Origin: Ensifer sp. IC3342
GTDB taxonomy: Bacteria; Pseudomonadota; Alphaproteobacteria; Rhizobiales; Rhizobiaceae
DNA length: 64,000 bases
Direction of reading: 5' to 3'
NCBI RefSeq assembly: GCF_020193655.1
Contig: NZ_JADYVE010000004.1
Location: 62,001 to 126,000 of the forward strand
How positions within the stretch are numbered: position 1 is the first letter of the stretch; every line of letters begins with the position of its first letter. This document shows positions 37,107-45,812 of this stretch, piece after piece. Position numbers and translations under genes: made by a program. Under the pieces are notes generated by a model that worked only from the letters and a program-made list of their open reading frames with translations, made no database searches and was not told the origin of the DNA.

Positions 37107-37120
37107 TTGATACCGATCAA
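37107..37120. promoter_or_regulatory. Perfect FNR/FixK box
   Basis: TTGATACCGATCAA equals the textbook consensus TTGAT-N4-ATCAA. It is 58 bp from the GTG start of the kinase gene (leftward) and 167 bp from the Usp gene (rightward), so it could serve both divergent promoters. Confidence 0.82.
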
Positions 37121-37287
37121 CCAATGCAGTCACCAAAGGAAACCCTCAACCGGCGGAAGCGTTTCACGAAGTAGCACGCCGCGCCCAGATCGCTCGGCCC
37201 CTGCGGGTTGATACAGCTCAATGCGGGACGCGGTCACTCGCTTAGGCTGACGACCGAAGCGCAACCACTCTTCAACGGAGAACGCCC

Positions 37288-38121
37288 ATGCCCTTCAAAA
37301 CAATTCTCACCGTCACAGGTGTCGACAGTCCGGACAGCGATCTGCAAACGGCTGCCGATCTCTGCGGCCAAGCGGGTGCGCATCTTTCTGTCCTGGTTAT
37401 CGCCCTGGCTCCACCTCCGCCGATCGGAGAGTATGCGACTGTTTCCACGATATGGCTGGAACAACGCGATCGCGATCGCGAGAAGCTTGAAGCTTGCGCG
37501 AACCACGCGCGCGGAACGATGTCCCGCACGGATGTCTCTTTCGCGGTCGACGGTATCTACGCCGAAGCCGGGACGGCAGATCGGGAGATTGGCGACCGTG
37601 CACTCTATACCGATCTGGTCCTGGTCGGATCACGCGTTCTGGGCAACGCGGACCTGAAGCGGCAGGTGATCAACGGAAGCCTCTTTCAGGCAATGCGCCC
37701 GATCATGCTCATCCCGACTGACAGCAAGCCGAGTCTTCGGCCGAAGAGAGTCCTGCTTGCCTGGGACTCGCGCGCGGAAGCTGCACGCGCAGCGCGCGAG
37801 GCTCTCGAACTCATGACGAAGGCGACCTCGGTCCACGTGACCCTGGTTGACCCGGAGGCAGGTCCCGCGAAGAGCGGCGAGGAGCCCGGCGCCGATGTCG
37901 CCGCCTATCTCGCTCGCCACGGCATCAACGTAACGGTCGATCAGTTGCCGAGCGCCGGCCGTCCTGTCGCGCGCGTGCTGCAGCAGCATGCCGTCGACAT
38001 ATCCGCCGACATGATCGTCATGGGGGCATACGGGCATTCGCGTGTGCGCGAGTTGATCTTCGGCGGTGTCACGAAAACGATGCTCGACGAAGCCGCCATC
38101 CCCATATTGATGGCCCGTTGA
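37288..38121 (+). CDS. Universal stress protein, tandem UspA domains
   Basis: 277 aa made of two UspA domains (residues about 1-140 and 150-277). The second carries the nucleotide-binding pattern GAYGHSRVRELIFGGVTKTM; the first has a degenerate version (GSRVLGNADLKRQVINGSLF). Tandem Usp proteins of this kind are often induced by low oxygen or stationary phase in rhizobia. The ATG at 37288 follows AACGGAGAAC. It faces away from the bifunctional kinase gene across a spacer with a perfect FixK box. Confidence 0.92.
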   Translation: MPFKTILTVTGVDSPDSDLQTAADLCGQAGAHLSVLVIALAPPPPIGEYATVSTIWLEQRDRDREKLEACANHARGTMSRTDVSFAVDGIYAEAGTADREIGDRALYTDLVLVGSRVLGNADLKRQVINGSLFQAMRPIMLIPTDSKPSLRPKRVLLAWDSRAEAARAAREALELMTKATSVHVTLVDPEAGPAKSGEEPGADVAAYLARHGINVTVDQLPSAGRPVARVLQQHAVDISADMIVMGAYGHSRVRELIFGGVTKTMLDEAAIPILMAR

Positions 38122-38303
38122 GCCGGCGGTTCGCCGAGCGCGTCGCGGAGACCGACGCCGAACGGAAGACGGCAATACGCGCCAAGATCGGTGTGGATCT
38201 GGTAAAGTTGCCGATATCGGACACCGAATGATACTTCTCGGATGGGGCATCCGCCCCTCCGGACGGAGATCGCTACAGACGACGCCAATTGGAGGTTACA
38301 CCA

Positions 38304-38723
38304 ATGAGCGAAGCTTGGGACCTGTCGATTTCACCGGAAAAAGTCTGCTATTTCATAGTCAAGGCCCGCGAATTCGACGTCAAGGATGCCGTGACGGACC
38401 CCGACCCGGCATCCAACGCATCCGACGACAACATGGCCTCGGTGCTTGAGGATCAACCGGACGATCCCGTCGAGGCTGAACTTGCGAGCGCGATCTGGGC
38501 GCTCAACGAAGACGAGCAGATCGATCTGGTCGCTTTGACCTGGCTCGGCCGCGGCGACGGCAAGTTGGAAGACTGGGACGATATTCGTGCTCAGGCCGCC
38601 GAGTCTCACAATAACCGGACCGCCGCCTATCTGCTCGGCATACCGTTGCTGGCGGACTACCTGGAAGAGGCACTGGCGCAATTCGGCGAGTCCTGCCAGG
38701 ACTACGAAATCGGGCGCCTCTGA
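38304..38723 (+). CDS. DUF3775 domain-containing protein
   Basis: Small acidic protein (139 aa) of the DUF3775 family. Typical segments are LSISPEKVCYFIVKAREFDVKD, the Asp/Glu-rich linker, and DEQIDLVALTWLGRGDG...WDDIRAQA with TAAYLLGIPLLADYLEEAL. No signal peptide. Start at 38304 is chosen for the GGAGG site 8-12 nt upstream. Function unknown. It lies 182 bp after the Usp gene and before the DUF4405 gene, all on the plus strand. Confidence 0.9.
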   Translation: MSEAWDLSISPEKVCYFIVKAREFDVKDAVTDPDPASNASDDNMASVLEDQPDDPVEAELASAIWALNEDEQIDLVALTWLGRGDGKLEDWDDIRAQAAESHNNRTAAYLLGIPLLADYLEEALAQFGESCQDYEIGRL

Positions 38724-38796
38724 GTTCCTTATGCGCAGAGACGAGGGCGTCTGCCTGCGGAGGCAGATACCTGCGGCTCAAAATTTGGGAAGGTGA

Positions 38797-38810
38797 TTGA
38801 TTTACGTCGA
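38797..38810. promoter_or_regulatory. Weak FNR/FixK-like site before the DUF4405 gene
   Basis: TTGATTTACGTCGA keeps TTGA-N6-TC-A with one mismatch in the second half-site. It is 80 bp upstream of the GTG start, a suitable place for activation. Weaker than the boxes at 18169 and 37107. Confidence 0.4.
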
Positions 38811-38890
38811 TAATTACAAACAGTTAACTGTCTCGCGTCACTTGAGCGCGCTAGCGTTCGTTGCAGGCAACAGAAAATCAGAGGTGCACC

Positions 38891-39391
38891 GTGAAAGTCA
38901 TCCTGCAGCGATATGCGACGCCATTCATCACTGGTCTATTTCTCGTTTCGCTCATTTCCGGGGTCGCGCTGTTCTTCCATGTCGGCAACGGCGTCTTCAA
39001 CGAGATTCATGAATGGCTGAGCATCGTCCTCATCCTGCCGTTCGCGCTGCATGTTTGGAGAATCTGGTGGTCGATGATGCATTACCTCGGACGTCTTCCA
39101 ATGACGCTTGCGCTGCTGGTCTCGACGGGAGCGGCCGTCGCCATGACATGGCCGGGCGGTGAGGGTCGCAGCGGCGGGCCACCGCAGATCGCCTTCAGCC
39201 GGCAAATCATCGCCAACACCGCCGGCGAGATCGCACCGCTTTTAGGTCAGACGAGCGAAAGCCTGGTCGAAACACTCAAGGCGCGTGGGTTCGCGGCAGC
39301 GGCTCCCGACATGACTTTGATCGAAATTGCGACGAAATCGGGCAAGAATGAATCCCAGCTGCTGCGCGCCCTTTTGCCGGAGCAACCGTGA
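38891..39391 (+). CDS. DUF4405-type membrane cytochrome-like protein
   Basis: 166-aa membrane protein. Start is GTG at 38891 with GAGGTG upstream. Two N-terminal helices contain His residues in the DUF4405 pattern (VALFFHVGNGVFNEIHEWLSIVLILPFALHVWRIWW), which may bind heme as in small cytochrome b-like proteins. A third helix follows (TLALLVSTGAAVAMTW). The C-terminal 80 residues are soluble and probably periplasmic, ending in a helical domain (TLIEIATKSGKNESQLLRALL). A possible FixK-like site upstream and the neighbouring stress genes suggest a low-oxygen role. No experimental function known to me. Confidence 0.82.
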   Translation: MKVILQRYATPFITGLFLVSLISGVALFFHVGNGVFNEIHEWLSIVLILPFALHVWRIWWSMMHYLGRLPMTLALLVSTGAAVAMTWPGGEGRSGGPPQIAFSRQIIANTAGEIAPLLGQTSESLVETLKARGFAAAAPDMTLIEIATKSGKNESQLLRALLPEQP

Positions 39392-39449
39392 CAAGTGCAA
39401 AAACAGCACGACTTTGTTCTACAGGCCCGCAATCTTCTTGAGTTTCTAG

Positions 39450-39556
39450 CTACTGCATGCTTCCTTAAATCGTCGCCGATTTGAGGAAACATGCAGCAAT
39501 TCAAAGTGCTACAGCATCCTTTGCGCGTCTGACAAGACGCGCAAAGGACGCTGTAG
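39450..39556. repeat. Two-module palindromic mosaic element, copy 2
   Basis: Same arrangement as 27581-27686: alpha module CTACTGCATG...ACATGCAG, linker CAATTCAAAGTG, and a beta module with perfect GCGCGTCT/AGACGCGC and CAAAGGACGCTGTAG ends. It fills much of the 348-bp gap between the DUF4405 gene and minE, where no gene is seen, and may end transcripts from both sides. Confidence 0.8.
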
Positions 39557-39739
39557 AGGCGGAGAAGGCGAACGGGGCAGCGGCGCAACAGCACATCCGG
39601 TCCGAACGAACCGAGCGATTGGCAGGCGCTCGATGGTTTCGACGCGAACCGTAGGCGATGCCGCCTCGGCGAGGACGGATGTCTCGGCCACCGCTCGCGG
39701 CCGGCCGAGACTGTCGTTAAACTTGCAGGCCTTCCCTTG

Positions 39740-40003
39740 TCAGGCCGCCCGCACATTCGCGTCGAGCGGAATCTCGATGTCGACCTCCAGTGTCGAGACC
39801 TGTTCGCCGCGGTCCATCTTCACGTTCACTTTGTCGCGGTCGACCTGGACGTGTTTGGCAATAACCGCGAGGATTTCCTCCCGCAGTTGCGCGACCAGGT
39901 CCGAATGACCGACCGAGGCTCGCTCATGAGCGAGCAAGACCTGGAGGCGTTCGCGTGCGGTCGGCGCCGATGTTTGCTTGGTGAAAAAGCTGAAAATACT
40001 CAT
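39740..40003 (-). CDS. minE: Cell division topological specificity factor MinE
   Basis: 87 aa. The N-terminal anti-MinCD part ([27 protein letters not shown]) and the C-terminal dimerisation domain ([41 protein letters not shown]) are complete. MinE drives MinD off the pole and restricts MinC to cell ends. The ATG overlaps the minD stop by 4 bp, so translation is coupled. Last gene of minCDE. Confidence 0.97.
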   Translation of the reverse strand: MSIFSFFTKQTSAPTARERLQVLLAHERASVGHSDLVAQLREEILAVIAKHVQVDRDKVNVKMDRGEQVSTLEVDIEIPLDANVRAA

Positions 40004-40818
40004 GCTGCCCTCCGTCCGAATATCTTTCCGAACAGGCCGCCGCGCTTTTCACCTGGAATGGTGATCGGAACCGTTTCGCCTGCGAGCCGCCGTGCGGCAT
40101 CGAGGTAAGCAAGCGCCGGGGCGCTGCGGCTGTCGGCGATCGTGACCGGTGCGCCGATGTTGGAAGCGCGCAGAACATCCATGCTCTCCGGAACGATTCC
40201 GAGCAGCGGGATCGAGAGGATCTCGAGGACGTCATCGACCTTAAGCATGTCGCCCCGCTCTGCGCGGTTGGCATCGTAGCGGGTAAGCAGCAGATGCTTT
40301 TCCACGCGCTCGCCGCGCTCCGCCCGCTCCGTCTTGGAGTCCAGAAGGCCGATGATGCGATCCGAGTCGCGAACAGACGAGACTTCCGGGTTGGTGACGA
40401 TGACGGCAACGTCGGCATGGCGCATGGCGAGCGTGGCGCCGCGTTCGATCCCAGCCGGGCTGTCGCAGATGATCCAGTCGAAGTGCTTCTTCAGCTCGGC
40501 CATCACCTTTTCAACGCCCTCGGCCGTCAGGCTGTCCTTGTCGCGGGTCTGCGATGCCGGCAGCAGGAAGAGCGTTTCTAGTCGCTTGTCGCGGATCAGC
40601 GCCTGCGGTAGCTTGGCGTCGCCTTGTATGACATTGACTAGATCATAGACGACGCGCCGCTCCGCGCCCATGACCAGATCGAGATTGCGCAGGCCGACGT
40701 CAAAGTCGACGACCACCGTCTTCTCGTTTCTCTGCGCCAATGCCGCACCGAGTGCGGCGGTAGACGTCGTCTTGCCGACGCCGCCTTTACCCGATGTAAC
40801 CACGATTACTTTCGCCAT
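40000..40818 (-). CDS. minD: Septum site-determining ATPase MinD
   Basis: Membrane-cycling ParA/MinD ATPase (271-272 aa). Deviant Walker [15 protein letters not shown] near residue 11, switch [17 protein letters not shown] and [14 protein letters not shown] are present. The C-terminal amphipathic membrane helix ([15 protein letters not shown]) is intact. Recruits MinC and is stimulated by MinE. It lies 32 bp downstream of minC and overlaps minE. In S. meliloti minCDE also lies on pSymB. Confidence 0.97.
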   Translation of the reverse strand: MAKVIVVTSGKGGVGKTTSTAALGAALAQRNEKTVVVDFDVGLRNLDLVMGAERRVVYDLVNVIQGDAKLPQALIRDKRLETLFLLPASQTRDKDSLTAEGVEKVMAELKKHFDWIICDSPAGIERGATLAMRHADVAVIVTNPEVSSVRDSDRIIGLLDSKTERAERGERVEKHLLLTRYDANRAERGDMLKVDDVLEILSIPLLGIVPESMDVLRASNIGAPVTIADSRSAPALAYLDAARRLAGETVPITIPGEKRGGLFGKIFGRRAA

Positions 40819-40850
40819 CTTGCACTCCTGTTTCCCGGCCGGCAGCCGGC

Positions 40851-41603
40851 TCAGTTTAGTCTCTCTGCCATGATTGAATCGCCTTCGAGCCAGAGCTGCA
40901 CCGCCTGCCCGCGAAGGTGTGGCGCCATGTCGTCGGCGGTCTTGTAGACGCCGTCGATTGCCAACAATTCTGCTTCAAGCTTGCGGCAGAAGATGCGCGC
41001 CGAGGCATTGCCCACGGATCCCGCCAGCGCCCGTCCCCGCAGCGTTCCATAGATATGGACCGAACCACCCGCGATGATTTCCGCACCCGAGGCGACCGAC
41101 CCGACGACGGTGACGTCGCCTTCGGGAAAGATCACCGATTGCCCGGACCGGACCGGTTCCTTGATGATGATCGAAGGCATTGCCCTGACCACCTGCGGCT
41201 CGGGGCGAACGGCAAGCTCTGCCGGCTTGCCCTGACCGGATTTGGCCGATTCGGCGGCCTGTTCGGCCGACGGAACCTCGAAATCGGGAGCGGGCCGGCC
41301 GCCCTTCATGGCCGGGGGCATACCCGGCTCGAACAGTGACGGGCGCCCGCCTTCGATGCCCATGATGCGCACGTTGCGTTTCGCAAGCTCACCGATCAGC
41401 GCCTTTAACTGCGTCCGATCGATCTCGATGTCTTCGACGTCGAGGACGACCGGTCTGCCCAGGAAAAACCCCGCCGAGCGCGAGGCCAAGTCGTCGAGCC
41501 GGGTAAGCCATCCATCGAGAGGCAGTTCCGGAGAAAGCACGAGCGCCAGGAATGAGCGGCCCTTGATACGGATCGAGCGAGTATCTGTTAGCACTTTGGT
41601 CAT
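40851..41603 (-). CDS. minC: Septum site-determining protein MinC
   Basis: FtsZ polymerisation inhibitor (250 aa). The N-terminal domain (SIRIKGRSFLALVLSPELPLDGW) and the C-terminal beta-helix MinD-binding domain (VRSGQSVIFPEGDVTVVGSVASGAEIIAGGSVHIYGTLRG, with GNASARIFCRKLEAELLAIDGVY) are both complete. They are joined by a Pro/Lys-rich linker at about 100-150. First gene of minCDE; the 1.2 kb upstream holds no gene and should carry the promoter close to 41604-41660. Confidence 0.95.
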   Translation of the reverse strand: MTKVLTDTRSIRIKGRSFLALVLSPELPLDGWLTRLDDLASRSAGFFLGRPVVLDVEDIEIDRTQLKALIGELAKRNVRIMGIEGGRPSLFEPGMPPAMKGGRPAPDFEVPSAEQAAESAKSGQGKPAELAVRPEPQVVRAMPSIIIKEPVRSGQSVIFPEGDVTVVGSVASGAEIIAGGSVHIYGTLRGRALAGSVGNASARIFCRKLEAELLAIDGVYKTADDMAPHLRGQAVQLWLEGDSIMAERLN

Positions 41604-42035
41604 CTACGTTAATTTTTGGTTGCTAAGATTTACGTGAACCGTGGTTAACAAATGGTTAATCGCGGCACCCTGCATGAAGCTGGAGAGCCGGATTTGACGG
41701 CAGAAAAAGCGCTTCTGAAGACGCGACGGTACACCTGACGAGAACGGTGATTTGCCGGTGTTGCAGCAATCCCGGCGTGGCGCGCCCGACCAGTCGTGCC
41801 GGCGATCGCCTGGTACTCTTTCATCCCGAAATTAGACACGCTCCGATACGCCACCCGCCATCCGCCGACGAATCGTGGGCGCTTAATTGCAGGGCAAGGT
41901 CGCCCCTCACCCGGGTTGGGCGAAGCCTGCTTGCATTATCAGTTGTCTGCGGCCATGCCGCCGCCGAATCTTCGGAGAATTGTCTGCGCGCCGCCGCCAT
42001 TGCAGTGCTGATCACTCGCCCCCGCCGCAGGCTCC

Positions 42036-42245
42036 CGACGGAGATAAGACACGTCGATAGCGAGCCGCCTCCCAGGCAGCAAAACGCCGCTCTTCGAAGT
42101 CCACATGGCGGGCGCAACCGGTTCGCGCAGCCGCGCCAGCAGTTCTAACGACACCACAAGCGGGGGCGTCGAACGACTTGGCCAGTGTTTCGAGGCGCTG
42201 CGCCACGTTCACCGCGTCGCCGATCCAAAGATCGTCTCGCACCTA
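42036..42245 (-). pseudogene. Class III adenylate/guanylate cyclase, C-terminal remnant
   Basis: WIGDAVNVAQRLETLAKSFDAP (near 42230-42165) is the IGD-x-VN-x-AxRLE part of the cyclase catalytic domain. After a frame change it continues as VVSLELLARLREPVA and LLPGRRLAIDV, as cyclases do. The metal- and purine-binding parts upstream are gone. A leftover in the 1.2-kb gap between minC and phnC, which otherwise has no gene. Confidence 0.65.
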
Positions 42246-42619
42246 AAAACATCAGCGGCAACCTGGTCTGGCAAAGCAGAAGCGAGACGAATTTATCGCA
42301 GAGCATGGGCGTCTGTCTTGCGAGGACCGTAAGCTTGAGCCCGCCGAGCGCTATGGCGAGGAAGCCGGGCCCGCCTGCATTGAAGTCCAGTGCCACCAAA
42401 CGCACGCCGCTAAGATGCAGCCAGGCCCACAAATCGACAACGGCCGATTTGAAATGCTTGTGCGCCAATTGTCATCGTGTTCTGCATCGCAAGTTTGCCC
42501 TCCGGCTCGTCGTCCCGATCTAATGTTTCCCGAGCCTCAGTCTAGTGATTCGTGCACGCTCCAATTCGGGGATCCAGCCTTCGCAACGAGAGCCGGCCTT
42601 CTCCACGAATGAGCATAGT

Positions 42620-42666
42620 GAACCGAGGGCCATCGCTCGCGCCGGCGGAGCGATGGCCCTCGGTTC
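42620..42666. repeat. Perfect 19-bp hairpin upstream of phnC
   Basis: Arms 42620-42638 and 42648-42666 are exactly complementary (GAACCGAGGGCCATCGCTC) around a 9-nt GC loop. There is no U tract on either side. It isolates the phn promoter from the decayed region; terminator or insulator role is inferred. Confidence 0.75.
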
Positions 42667-42716
42667 AGGTTGGTGTGAAGGGCCACGCCGGCTCGCGGCT
42701 GTGAACTGTTACAGAA

Positions 42717-42734
42717 ACGACAAAAAACTGACAT
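42717..42734 (-). promoter_or_regulatory. PHO-box-like site upstream of phnC
   Basis: On the minus strand the 18 bp read ATGTCAGTTTTTTGTCGT: two TGTC half-sites 11 bp apart, 11 of 14 fixed positions of the PhoB consensus CTGTCAT-N4-CTGTCAT. It lies 74-91 bp before the phnC start. It fits phosphate-limited control, as known for phoCDET of S. meliloti. Confidence 0.6.
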
Positions 42735-42807
42735 TTGGCGTTCATCTGGCGCCGCTATGGCAGGTGTCATACCGATGACCGGTCCCCCTAAAAAGGAACT
42801 GCTGCCA

Positions 42808-43650
42808 ATGTTTCAGTTGAAGAACGTAACCCGCCAGTTCGGCGCGAAAACAGCCGTCAGCTCGGTTACCTTCGACATTCCGCAGGGCCAGATGGTCGGC
42901 ATCATCGGCCGCTCGGGTGCCGGCAAGTCGACGCTGCTGCGCATGATCAACCGGCTGGTCGATCTCTCGTCCGGCTCGATCGAATTCGGCGGCACGGAAG
43001 TGTCCTCGCTCCGCGGTGCGGCGCTGCGCAATTGGCAACGCGATTGCGCGATGATCTTCCAGCAGTTCAACCTCGTGCCGCGGCTCGACGTTTTGACCAA
43101 CGTCCTGCTCGGCCGCCTCAACCACCGCTCGACCGCGCTCAGCATCCTCAACATGTTTACGCGCGAGGAGCGGATCATGGCGATCGGCGCGCTCGAACGC
43201 CTTGGCATCGAGCAGACGGCATTGCAGCCGGCCGGCACGCTTTCCGGCGGCCAGCAGCAGCGCGTCGCGATCGCCCGCGCTCTGATGCAGCAGCCGAAGG
43301 TGCTCTTGGCCGATGAGCCGATCGCCTCGCTCGACCCGCTCAATGCCAAGATCGTCATGGATGCTCTGCGCGACATCAACGAGCGCGACGGCATCACCGT
43401 CATCACCAACCTGCACACCCTCGACACCGCCCGGAACTACTGCGAGCGGATCATCGGCATGGCGCATGGGCGCGTCGTCTTCGACGGACAACCGAAGGAC
43501 CTGACGGCCGCAGCCGTCGCGGAGATCTACGGCGCAGACACCACAATCGAAGAATCGATGACCTCCACAAGCATCAACATTCCCGCGGCACTCCCGCAGG
43601 AAAAAACCGCATCGGCTGGCCTCAAGCCGCTGGCACTGGCCGGTCTCTGA
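42808..43650 (+). CDS. phnC: Phosphate/phosphonate ABC transporter ATP-binding protein (PhnC/PhoC)
   Basis: ATPase subunit (280 aa) for high-affinity uptake of phosphate and phosphonates. Start at 42808 ([12 protein letters not shown]) with AAGGA about 9 nt upstream; an earlier in-frame start at 42757 lacks support. Walker [10 protein letters not shown] near residue 37, Q-loop [20 protein letters not shown], signature [15 protein letters not shown], Walker [13 protein letters not shown]. The C-terminal 30 residues (after ESMTSTS) are an extension without homology. First gene of phnC-phnD-phnE-phnE, called phoCDET in S. meliloti, behind a PHO-box-like site. Confidence 0.94.
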   Translation: MFQLKNVTRQFGAKTAVSSVTFDIPQGQMVGIIGRSGAGKSTLLRMINRLVDLSSGSIEFGGTEVSSLRGAALRNWQRDCAMIFQQFNLVPRLDVLTNVLLGRLNHRSTALSILNMFTREERIMAIGALERLGIEQTALQPAGTLSGGQQQRVAIARALMQQPKVLLADEPIASLDPLNAKIVMDALRDINERDGITVITNLHTLDTARNYCERIIGMAHGRVVFDGQPKDLTAAAVAEIYGADTTIEESMTSTSINIPAALPQEKTASAGLKPLALAGL

Positions 43651-43740
43651 CGACCCGCCACGATCGAACGCCCGCGTCAAGGGCACCTCTTTGCAACCGA
43701 TATCGATCCGGCAACGCCGGAAAAACGGGAGACAAACCTC

Positions 43741-44646
43741 ATGTTGAAGAAAGCTCTTTTGGGCGCTGTTGCGCTCCTCGCCCTCGTCGGCCAGGCCCAG
43801 GCCGAAGACCTCAAGGAATTCCGCATCGGCATCCTTGGCGGCGAAAACGAAGCCGACCGGCTGCGCAACTTCCAGTGCCTGGTCGACAAGCTCCCGGCCG
43901 CAATCGGCGTCGAAAAAGTCTCGCTGTTCCCGGCCGCCGACTATGACGGCGTCATCCAGGGCCTGCTCGGCGGTACGCTCGACTACGCCGAACTCGGCGC
44001 TTCCGGCTATGCCAAGATCTACCTTGCCAAGGCAGACGCGGTCGAGCCGATCCTGACGACGGTCCAGACCGATGGTTCCACCGGCTACCACTCTATCATG
44101 GTTGCCCGCAAGGACTCCGGCATCACCAAGCTCGAAGACCTCAAGGGCAAGAAGCTCGGCTTCGCCGATCCGGACTCGACCTCCGGCTATCTCGTTCCGC
44201 TCGTCACGCTTCCGGAAGCGATCGGCGCGCCGGTCAAGGAATTCTTCGGTGAAACCGGATTCGGCGGCGGCCACGAGAACCTCGTCCTCGAAGTCGTCAA
44301 GGGTACGTTCGATGCCGGCACGACCTTCGGTTCTGGTATCGGCGAATTCAAGGACGGCTACACCTCGGGTAACCTGCGCAAGATGGTCGACAAGGGCATC
44401 GTCGACATGAATGACCTCGTCGAGCTGTGGAAGTCGCCGCTGATCCCGAACGGCCCGATCGTCGTGCGCACTTCGATGAACGACGACATGAAGGCAAAGT
44501 TCAAGCAGTTCATGATGGACCTGCCGAAGACCGACGCCGCTTGCTTCTCGGCCATCCAGGGCGGTGATTTCACGGGCTTCACCGAAGTCAATGCCGATTT
44601 CTATAAGCCGATCATCGACGCTCGCAAGGCAACGATCGGCGGCTGA
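43741..44646 (+). CDS. phnD: Phosphate/phosphonate periplasmic binding protein (PhnD/PhoD)
   Basis: 301 aa. Signal peptide MLKKALLGAVALLALVGQAQA, then the mature EDLKEFRIGILGGENEADRL. Family features: LDYAELGASGYAKIYL, STGYHSIMVARKDSGITKLEDLKGKKLGFADPDSTSGYL (the SxSS-like ligand loop near residue 145). Delivers phosphate or phosphonate to the PhnE pair. RBS GGGAGA. It is followed by a strong hairpin, consistent with higher expression than the permeases. Confidence 0.95.
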   Translation: MLKKALLGAVALLALVGQAQAEDLKEFRIGILGGENEADRLRNFQCLVDKLPAAIGVEKVSLFPAADYDGVIQGLLGGTLDYAELGASGYAKIYLAKADAVEPILTTVQTDGSTGYHSIMVARKDSGITKLEDLKGKKLGFADPDSTSGYLVPLVTLPEAIGAPVKEFFGETGFGGGHENLVLEVVKGTFDAGTTFGSGIGEFKDGYTSGNLRKMVDKGIVDMNDLVELWKSPLIPNGPIVVRTSMNDDMKAKFKQFMMDLPKTDAACFSAIQGGDFTGFTEVNADFYKPIIDARKATIGG

Positions 44647-44673
44647 TCGCCAAGGCATCAGATACGCGCTGGC

Positions 44674-44708
44674 CTCATTGCAGCGCCGCACAGCGGCGCT
44701 GCAATGAG
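44674..44708 (+). terminator. Hairpin after phnD
   Basis: Perfect 15-bp stem (44674-44688/44694-44708) with a 5-nt loop, 27 bp after the phnD stop. Expected to attenuate transcription into the permease genes or stabilise the phnCD message. Confidence 0.65.
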
Positions 44709-44714
44709 TTCGAG

Positions 44715-44768
44715 CTGCTGCATGATTTTATCCTTAGATCGAGTTTCGACTTGGGAATCATGCGGTAG
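44715..44768. repeat. Single alpha module of the mosaic element
   Basis: CTGCTGCATG...AATCATGCGGTAG with an internal TCGAGTTTCGA palindrome. A diverged copy of the first module of the 27581 and 39450 elements, here without the second module, inside the phnD-phnE spacer. Confidence 0.6.
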
Positions 44769-44840
44769 CGGCCAGCGTTTGATTTGTCTGGAACTGCCAC
44801 AAGCATCCATCTCAAGAGGCCGGCACGCGCCGGAAATCCC

Positions 44841-45803
44841 ATGGCCACTTCCGTGCTTTCCCGGCAGCTCAGCGAGAGCGGCGCTCTGGTGGAGCGTCAC
44901 TGGCAGGAACTCAATGCCCGCCGCCGCCTTTATACCCTACTGGGTCTGGCACTCCTCGCTCTGACGCTGTTCGCCTCGCTCTGGTTCGCAAACGACTCGA
45001 ATGCCGGCAAGTTCTTTGACCGCCTGCCGCATTTCTTCGATTTCGTCGGCGATTTGGTCCCGCGCGACGCCATGGAAATCGTGCGTGCCTTGTTCGACCT
45101 GCCATCGCCCTATGACGACGGCAGCTTCAAGTACAACTATGCGGACGGCCGGCTTTATCTCACGGACAGCCTCTACATCCCGGAATATTTTCACAGGATG
45201 CTGGAGACGGTGAACATCGCCATCTTCTCGACAGTGGCCGGCGTCTTTTTCGGCTTCATCCTCTCGTTCCTGGCTGCCCGCAATCTCACGCCCAATCCCT
45301 GGATCAGGGGCCCGGTGCGCCGGTTGATGGAGATCCTGCGCGCCTTCCCCGAAGTGGTCATCGCCGGCTTCTTCCTGGCGATCCTCTCGCTTGGCCCCAT
45401 TCCTGCGATTGCGGCGGTGTCGATCCACACGATCGGCGCGCTTGGCAAATTGTTCTTCGAGGTCGTCGAGAATGCCGATATGAAGCCTGAGGAAGGCTTG
45501 CGCGCCGTCGGCGCGAACTGGATCGAGCGGGTCTGGTTCGGCATCGTTCCGCAGGTTCTCCCGAATTTCACCAGCTATTTCCTGCTTCGCCTCGAGATCA
45601 ATGTGCGCGCCTCGACGATCATCGGCGCCGTCGGCGGCGGCGGTATCGGCGAGTTGCTGCGCCTGTCGATCGGCCAGGGTCACGAGGCAAAGACCATCGC
45701 GATCGTAATTCTGTTGTTCACGACGATCTTCGCCGTCGACCAATTTTCCGCATGGCTCCGCCGCCGCCTTGTCGGCGATCAGGCCTTCCAGCTTGCCCAG
45801 TAG
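44841..45803 (+). CDS. phnE: Phosphonate/phosphate ABC transporter permease PhnE (PhoE)
   Basis: Permease of 320 aa. I take the ATG at 44841 (MATSVLSRQLSESGALVERHW); an earlier start at 44784 lies in the repeat-bearing spacer. One N-terminal helix (LYTLLGLALLALTLFASLWF) is followed by a periplasmic stretch of about 110 residues. The BPD permease domain carries the EAA loop VGANWIERVWFGIVPQVLPNF near residue 240 and INVRASTIIGAVGGGGIGELL, the PhnE signature. Works as a heterodimer with the second PhnE encoded 9 bp downstream. Confidence 0.93.
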   Translation: MATSVLSRQLSESGALVERHWQELNARRRLYTLLGLALLALTLFASLWFANDSNAGKFFDRLPHFFDFVGDLVPRDAMEIVRALFDLPSPYDDGSFKYNYADGRLYLTDSLYIPEYFHRMLETVNIAIFSTVAGVFFGFILSFLAARNLTPNPWIRGPVRRLMEILRAFPEVVIAGFFLAILSLGPIPAIAAVSIHTIGALGKLFFEVVENADMKPEEGLRAVGANWIERVWFGIVPQVLPNFTSYFLLRLEINVRASTIIGAVGGGGIGELLRLSIGQGHEAKTIAIVILLFTTIFAVDQFSAWLRRRLVGDQAFQLAQ

Positions 45804-45812
45804 GAGCGCACC

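Noticed and set aside
42430-42523. Short plus-strand peptide ending CLCANCHRVLHRKF, like the tail of an HNH endonuclease
   Set aside because: Only about 20 residues match and the frame around it shows nothing; possibly a remnant, too little to annotate.
42742-44691. 649-codon open frame antisense to phnC-phnD
   Set aside because: It runs across two intact genes and their spacer on the other strand; no domain likeness.
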